DNA from: Trifolium pratense
Taxonomy: Eukaryota > Streptophyta > Magnoliopsida > Fabales > Fabaceae
Direction of reading: 5' to 3'
Assembly (NCBI RefSeq): GCF_020283565.1
Contig: NC_060063.1
Span: 49,436,856 to 49,500,855, forward strand
Length of the DNA stretch: 64,000 bases
The position numbers were made by a program, and so were the translations under genes. Under the pieces are notes generated by a model, which was not told the DNA's origin, did not search any database, and worked only from the letters and a program-made list of their open reading frames with translations. Of this stretch, positions 58,758 through 64,000 are shown piece after piece (the stretch's first letter is position 1; every line of letters starts with the position of its first letter).

Positions 58758-60274
58758 CAAAATCCATTGAGTACCTAATAGGTATTGCTTCTCAAATATG
58801 TACTCTCTATCTCTTCATTATAATATATTTTTGTGAGACATACTTATAAAAATGTAGTATTATTGATGAGATATAGAGTTATTAGTGAGACTGATTTAGA
58901 ACTTTTTAAGAGGTGCTGAGTTTGAGGGATTGAGTACTTATTAGATACTATTATTAAAAAAAATAATAAATAAGTGATGTGTACACGTAAAACTCAATTA
59001 AGTACTCAAATTTTAGAAGCTCCATTGTGGGTGCTCTAATGAAACAAAGACAAGACTTTGTGTGTTTTAAATTATGTCCATTGATATTTAAATGAATGAA
59101 TCGGAGGGTTGAGATTTCTCAACATTATTTCCTCGATTTTGTCTTCAAATCGAGAGAAAAAGGCCTTAGTTCTTTATTTAGAAAAAATTGTATATTTGAA
59201 AGTACCATAATGACCTTCACTTAAATGAAAAATTCCTCTATTATCCTCAATCCTCAACCCACGAATTCGAACGATTCTTTCACTGATTCTCTCGCGTCGA
59301 CACTCGCCGCCACTGCTGCACTCGCCGCTGGCGCAACTGCTCCGATCGAACGAACTCTCCTCTCTTTTCTGTAAGTTCATCTCTCTCATGTTCCTCATTC
59401 CTTCTCCCCTTCGATTTTTGAGTCTTCCTCTCTGTTGTTTTGCTTTTGTTTTTGGGTATGTCTTCTAATTTTAGGGTTTTTATTTTGGCGTTGAAGTTAG
59501 TAGGATCTTGTTGCAACATTTCTAAATCCGGTGAAGCTTTGTTCTTAAGGATTTTTATTTTGATGTTGAAGTTAGTAGGATCTTTGTGAGAAATCAATGA
59601 TCAATTGCTTTATAATAGACAAAAATTGTGCATTTTCTGTTCTTAAGGGTTGTTTCATTTTTTGATCTTTTTTAGCTATCTACAACACACTAATAAATAA
59701 GCCATAAACTATTGTGAGTTAAGATTATTTGTTTCTTTACTAGTTTATGTGAGAATTTGTGGATTGAGCCTGAGGTATGTAATTAGCAGGATGGTTTGAT
59801 TTTTCATGTTTGGTCTTAGTATATTCTGTTTCATGCTTGATATTAATTAAGTTTATGCATTAAGTTTATGTTTCTCAGTTTTCACTTATGTGTATATGGC
59901 TTATTTGTCAGCTTTCTTATTTCTTTCAAGGTTATTACTTAACAGTGCAAGTATTAGTTCCTATCAATGATGTCGTCAAGTCACTCAACTAGTAAAACAT
60001 TACTTTAAAAGATTTTTAAGTCATGTAGTTTATTTTTTTGACGATCAACTCTATGTTTATTACAACTTAAATGTTTCATTGTTTTGTATATAATATGATT
60101 TGCATACTTTAGTTTGTAACTTAAGGTTTTACTCGCCTTATAAATTTTAGTTAATTTTCGTGGTCGTCCCTAGCTTTTTGGCCTGGCTCCGCCACTACGC
60201 AGTAGGCGGCAAAGGGGCTTGCTTAGTTTGGAAGTTCCGATCTGAGGAGGGTGCAAATCTCAACTAAAACGGTG

Positions 60275-63200
60275 ATGATGAAGAAGAGCAAGAAGGTTCA
60301 ATGGTTCTGGACTTGGGTAATTGGTTCCGTCCTTTTGAGACTGATTCTCGTTTACTTCCCCAAAAACCTCAACCTCTCTTCTCGCCCAGAAGTCTCTACC
60401 CCTCTCACTAGCATTCGTCGTCGTAAGCTTCCTTTCTCACCAACTCAACTTTATTACTTCTTAACTTGTACCACACACACTTTTCTCCACTTCAATTCTT
60501 CTTCTTTTTTTGGCAGTGGCTGAGGGTTACTGGTTGAAGCAATCATCAATGTCACCCTATGCAGGTTTCTCATTTCTCCATTCATCAAATTAAGCTCTTC
60601 TCTATCATTTTTATTTTGTTAATTCTGAGAAATTGCATGCTGCTGTTTGTATGACCAGGATCAATGTACCATGGTTCTCCTTTGTTGTTGACACTTCTCG
60701 GACCCCTCACAGTTACAAGGTATAAATTTCATCAGTTTTTACTTCTGTTGCTTAACTTCAATTTGGAACATGTTTTGACTGTTTTATGTAACCACTGCAT
60801 GATGCAATAAAACTTAGCATGAAATTTGTGTGGTGTAATGATATTAAAAAAATTTGTTGGCAATGCAGAATTGAAGGACAACCTGATCATCTTTTATGCA
60901 GGTAACTTTCTTTGCCTTTTAACTGTAACTAGTATCCCTCTGCGTTTTTAAATTCCTAATCTGGTGAACCATACTTGTTTTGAATCTTTTGATCTTTATT
61001 GCTTGTTAATTATATTTATCACTGTTAATGAGTGATTTGCAACTGCTCTTTTTCACTTTTTATTTGTGCATACTCCGTCACCAAATGATCTTTAGATTCT
61101 TTACATGTGATCGATCTTCCCGATTGCCATTGTTTCTATAATCGAAATGATGTCGATCTTCGTCTCTATTCTTTTTCCTGACATAACTTGTGTAATTAGT
61201 TCTTTTCCCTTTTTATTCTCCTGATGCATTTAGTTACTTGGTTAAGCAGCAAATACCAACTCATTTCTGGATATAGTTTGCTTTTTGTGATGGCAGATAT
61301 TGTCACTGCAATGCTCATTTGTGCTACTGGTAAAAAACTTCAGGCTGCATACAGTTCAAGTTTACAACTCGTTGGCCTTCATCACTTATCAGAGGATTCA
61401 GGTTGTTAGCTTAAGCTATAAGTTTGATATTTTTTTTTAAAAAAATTTATATGTTGCGGTTGGTTGTGCTTTTCCTGTTTTTGTTTACTGTTTTTAAGTG
61501 TTGATTGGTAAATACTTAAATGTATTTATGTATTGAGGTCATTTGCAGATAAAGATATATTTTACCATCAACGTACGTTTTTTATTTTGCACTTGACCAT
61601 ATTACGAGATAATCATGACAATGGAGTATTTGCATGAATATTGTTAGATTGTATTATGAAACATTTCATTGGTCATTGTCTAGGTTTTAAGCTTCAGATT
61701 CTTAATAATTTATTAATTCAAATGATTAGTCCATAATTTTAAGAAAACGGTTAAGAAATAGATGATAAGACATGCGCCGATGTGGTGCTTGGATCACAAA
61801 AAGAAAGATTTGGTTAATTAGCACTATTTTCAGAAAAGGTGTGTTATTAAGTTGCCGATAAGAAAACATGATATTTACAACTATTGTTGTGCAGGGTAAG
61901 CTATGATCATAATCATATAACTTCATGTTAAAAGTTCCTTGTCAGGCTATGGATCTTTTTCAAGCTCTATGCGAATTCTTTTTTATCCTTTTTGATAACA
62001 TCTTTATTGTTTTCAGATGTTCTTCCTTCAGGGGACTTTGCTGCTCTTGTATACTTGTGGAATCCTTTTACAATTGTTGCATGTGTTGGTCTATCCACTT
62101 CTGCAATCGAAAACTTGATGGTTTTGTTAACCCTTTATGGAGCATGCGCACGTAAGCAGCTAACAATCTGTGATTTTTAGTTTTTGAAGTTTTTCATATT
62201 TCATTTATTCTACTAGAATTTGGTAAACAAAATTTTCCAGTGGTTATTGTTCCATTATTTTTTCTTACCTGATAATGTTTTTGGTCTTAGGCTGCTTTTG
62301 CATAGAAAAAAAAATGTGAGTTTTTGTTTTGTTGAGATGAAACAAATAAAACACAAGACTATAGTCTACTAGTGGGCTCTGAATCCATGTACACGAGAAA
62401 TGTACCGAGACAAAGTATACAAGGCAAATCCGAAGAACAATTTTTTTTTTTTTTGTTTCATTATCAGTCAATTGTTTCTTCTGTATATTTGATACGAAAG
62501 CATTCCATCAGATTCAAATTTGATGTCCAATACCCCATTTTCCATTAAGTTAGTTGACTGTGTTATAGAAGAATTCCACTGGTTTATCTTATGGACTTAA
62601 ACCTTACATCTATATCCCATCTTATTAACTTCATTTTATCATATTTATTCCTCTGCTTCATGGGCACGATTTAATTTGTAATCATTACTTTTGAATTTAC
62701 TAGTATCACTATTCATCAAGTTGATATCCACTTGAGTGAAAAATGTTGCTAATTGCCATAGTTAGCAAGCAGAGATCAGATATTCAAAATGCTAGTAAGA
62801 ACCTCATCAACTCATAATAAAGAAATTACAATGTGGGTGTTGAGCAAATCATAAATGATCGAAATGCATCAATAGAACATAGTAGCATTGCCTTGTATTA
62901 TCTGGTTTCTGATCTTCATCTATTACTTCATTTAATGTTGAAACTGTAATGATGTGAAACAGGACTAGCTCCACTGGCAGCGTTTGGGTGGGTCATGGCT
63001 ACTCATTTGTCTCTGTACCCTGCAATCCTTATTATCCCAGTATGTTGTTGCTCAAACCCATTATATAGCATCTGCAACATAATCTTAATTTATCATTTTA
63101 TACATCTGTAGAGACATATATTATCTCATGTTACAGGTAATATTGTTATTTGGTTATGGTCCTGATGCTCCTCCTAGAAAATTATTCCGGCAAAGGAAAA

Positions 63201-63402
63201 ATCTTGAAGTTGAGAATTCCACCACAGGTGATAAGAGCTGTTTAGAAGATGAATTGATAAACGAGAAAAGCATGCAGAGTGTATTCTCTTGGAGGCCAGT
63301 TGTGCTTTTTTTGTTCTGGACTTTGCTGTGGTCATCCTATGTTTTATTCCTCTGTGGCATCTATGTCCAACAGCACGGTGGTCTACAGGAGATGTTCAAA
63401 AG
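60275..63402 (+). CDS. PIGU: PIG-U, GPI transamidase complex subunit, N-terminal 298 codons (continues beyond the window)
   Basis: Exons 60275-60422, 60517-60564, 60659-60719, 60869-60901, 61277-61401, 62017-62151, 62963-63039 and 63137-63402; every junction keeps frame. The start could be 60275 or 60278 (tandem ATG; MMKKSKKVQWFWTW). The protein is a multi-span ER membrane subunit of GPI transamidase, which attaches GPI anchors to proteins. Features are SVLLRLILVYFPKNLNLSSRPEV, YWLKQSSMSPYAGSMYHGSPLLL, ADIVTAMLICATG, YLWNPFTIVACVGLSTSAIENLMVL and PVVLFLFWTLLWSSYVLFL. A donor follows at 63403; the remaining exons are not in the window. Introns are short, as in other plant copies. Confidence 0.92.
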
Positions 63403-64000
63403 GTTTTGTTTAAATACTATGACCACTATTCGTTTCTGGCATTAATTTTGCAAGTGACAACATATCTGGATATTTGTTTGTGTAATGTGTCCAGATACTT
63501 CTTTTTGGTCGGTTTGAAAGCTCATTATTAATTATAGTAGCTGCTACAATTTAATGCTTTGTAGACCGTTAAGGTCGTTGCTTATAATGCAACCTGATGC
63601 TATAAAATTCCTGTGATGGTGGGGTTGAGGAAAGGGTCGAAAGCAGCCGTACCTTGTTTTTCAGGAACGAATACTACTTAGACTGGATTTTATAGCATTA
63701 GGTTGCATTATAAGCAATGACATAGCTCCCCTTCAGCAAAGTACATTGTTCATGCGATGCTTGAAAGTTGAAACTACTGTTAGTGTGAAGTAAAAAATAA
63801 AATGTAGTTTGAGAAATCAGATCATCCATTTCCCAGATTACGCACGCGTATATTGTTTATATAGCTTATGCTATGCGTGTGTTTTTCATATTACTCAGTA
63901 TTTGATGCATGTTTTTCAACGTTAATTTTAAAGAAGTAACTTTTCTGGCTGAATTTTATTTGATGACTTTAATGTATTATGCTCTGTTGAAAAACTTTGA
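63403..64000 (+). other. Last visible PIG-U intron
   Basis: No further exon is found. An inverted repeat of about 37 bp (63574-63610 and 63685-63721) flanks a 74-bp loop. Confidence 0.6.
63574..63721. repeat. Inverted repeat in the PIG-U intron
   Basis: GTCGTTGCTTATAATGCAAC at 63574 is repeated in reverse complement up to 63721, with three mismatches over 37 bp. Confidence 0.85.

Larger units (their letters stand above)
56470..60210. other. Transposon-rich region upstream of PIG-U
   Basis: Starts with GCGGCGAGTATACCGCC and ends with TTTTTGGCCTGGCTCCGCCACTA, which resemble hAT-like termini, but no target duplication supports one element. Inside are two GC-rich exon-like islands (56558-56815 and 59255-59375), each followed by a GTAAG donor, a SINE (58126-58259), a MITE with an 18-bp palindrome (58710-58757), and a 75-bp tandem duplication near 59476-59583. 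No intact gene. Confidence 0.4.

Noticed and set aside
58388..58849. Overlapping 60-90-codon frames around 58.4-58.8 kb
   Set aside because: They arise from GTCGTC-type simple repeats and a MITE palindrome; no conserved residues.
56470..60210. A single 3.7-kb hAT element spanning this region
   Set aside because: Termini are only loosely alike and the flanks show no 8-bp duplication, so several elements are more likely.

Overview
This is a plant nuclear window. It is AT-rich, has spliced genes with GT..AG introns, and carries LTR retrotransposons, SINEs and foldback elements. The encoded proteins (CBF/DREB1, DREB A-4, LPLAT1-type MBOAT, PP2-A F-box, SCL28-type GRAS, UBA-UBX protein, PIG-U, BAG, DUF4378) look like those of a papilionoid legume. 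Medicago or a close relative is my best guess; species is inferred from overall look only. Layout: 1-6767 is a rearranged Ty3/gypsy (Tat-like) element. Its gag-pro and pol run on the minus strand off the left edge, joined head to head to a plus-strand plant-mobile-domain ORF and 3' LTR. 7841-12424 is a complete, very young Ty1/copia element with 196-bp LTRs that differ at one position and a TATAG target duplication; its polyprotein is broken by two TAG stops and one frameshift. Around 13.4 kb a minus-strand hairpin encodes a miR399-family microRNA, with a TATA box and two PHR1-binding (P1BS) sites just upstream. 14561-18093 is a DUF4378 gene with a TRIM-like retroelement in its long intron. 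19913-20614 and 23764-24264 are two intronless DREB genes (CBF/DREB1 and an A-4 type). 28808-30120 is a BAG co-chaperone gene. 33747-36851 is a lysophospholipid acyltransferase gene of the MBOAT family. 39691-41248 is an F-box PP2-A gene. 44271-46307 is an SCL28-like GRAS gene with a cluster of mitosis-type MSA (AACGG) motifs upstream. 49249-53442 is a PUX8-like UBA-UIM-UBX gene with a nested MITE in intron 1. 60275 to the right edge is the first eight exons of PIG-U. I traced exon-intron structures by hand; every junction keeps frame and uses GT..AG. There is no operon-like organisation. Shared themes are stress and nutrient regulation (CBF, A-4 DREB, miR399, BAG) and membrane lipid or GPI metabolism (LPLAT, PIG-U), but I see no evidence that the genes act as a unit. 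Intergenic DNA is mostly decayed mobile DNA: three SINE families, hAT-like and RNase H relics, foldback MITEs and a solo TRIM LTR with TSD GTATT. The items most worth a second look are the MIR399 locus with its phosphate-response promoter, the MSA cluster upstream of the SCL28 homologue, and the inverted PMD-bearing retroelement.
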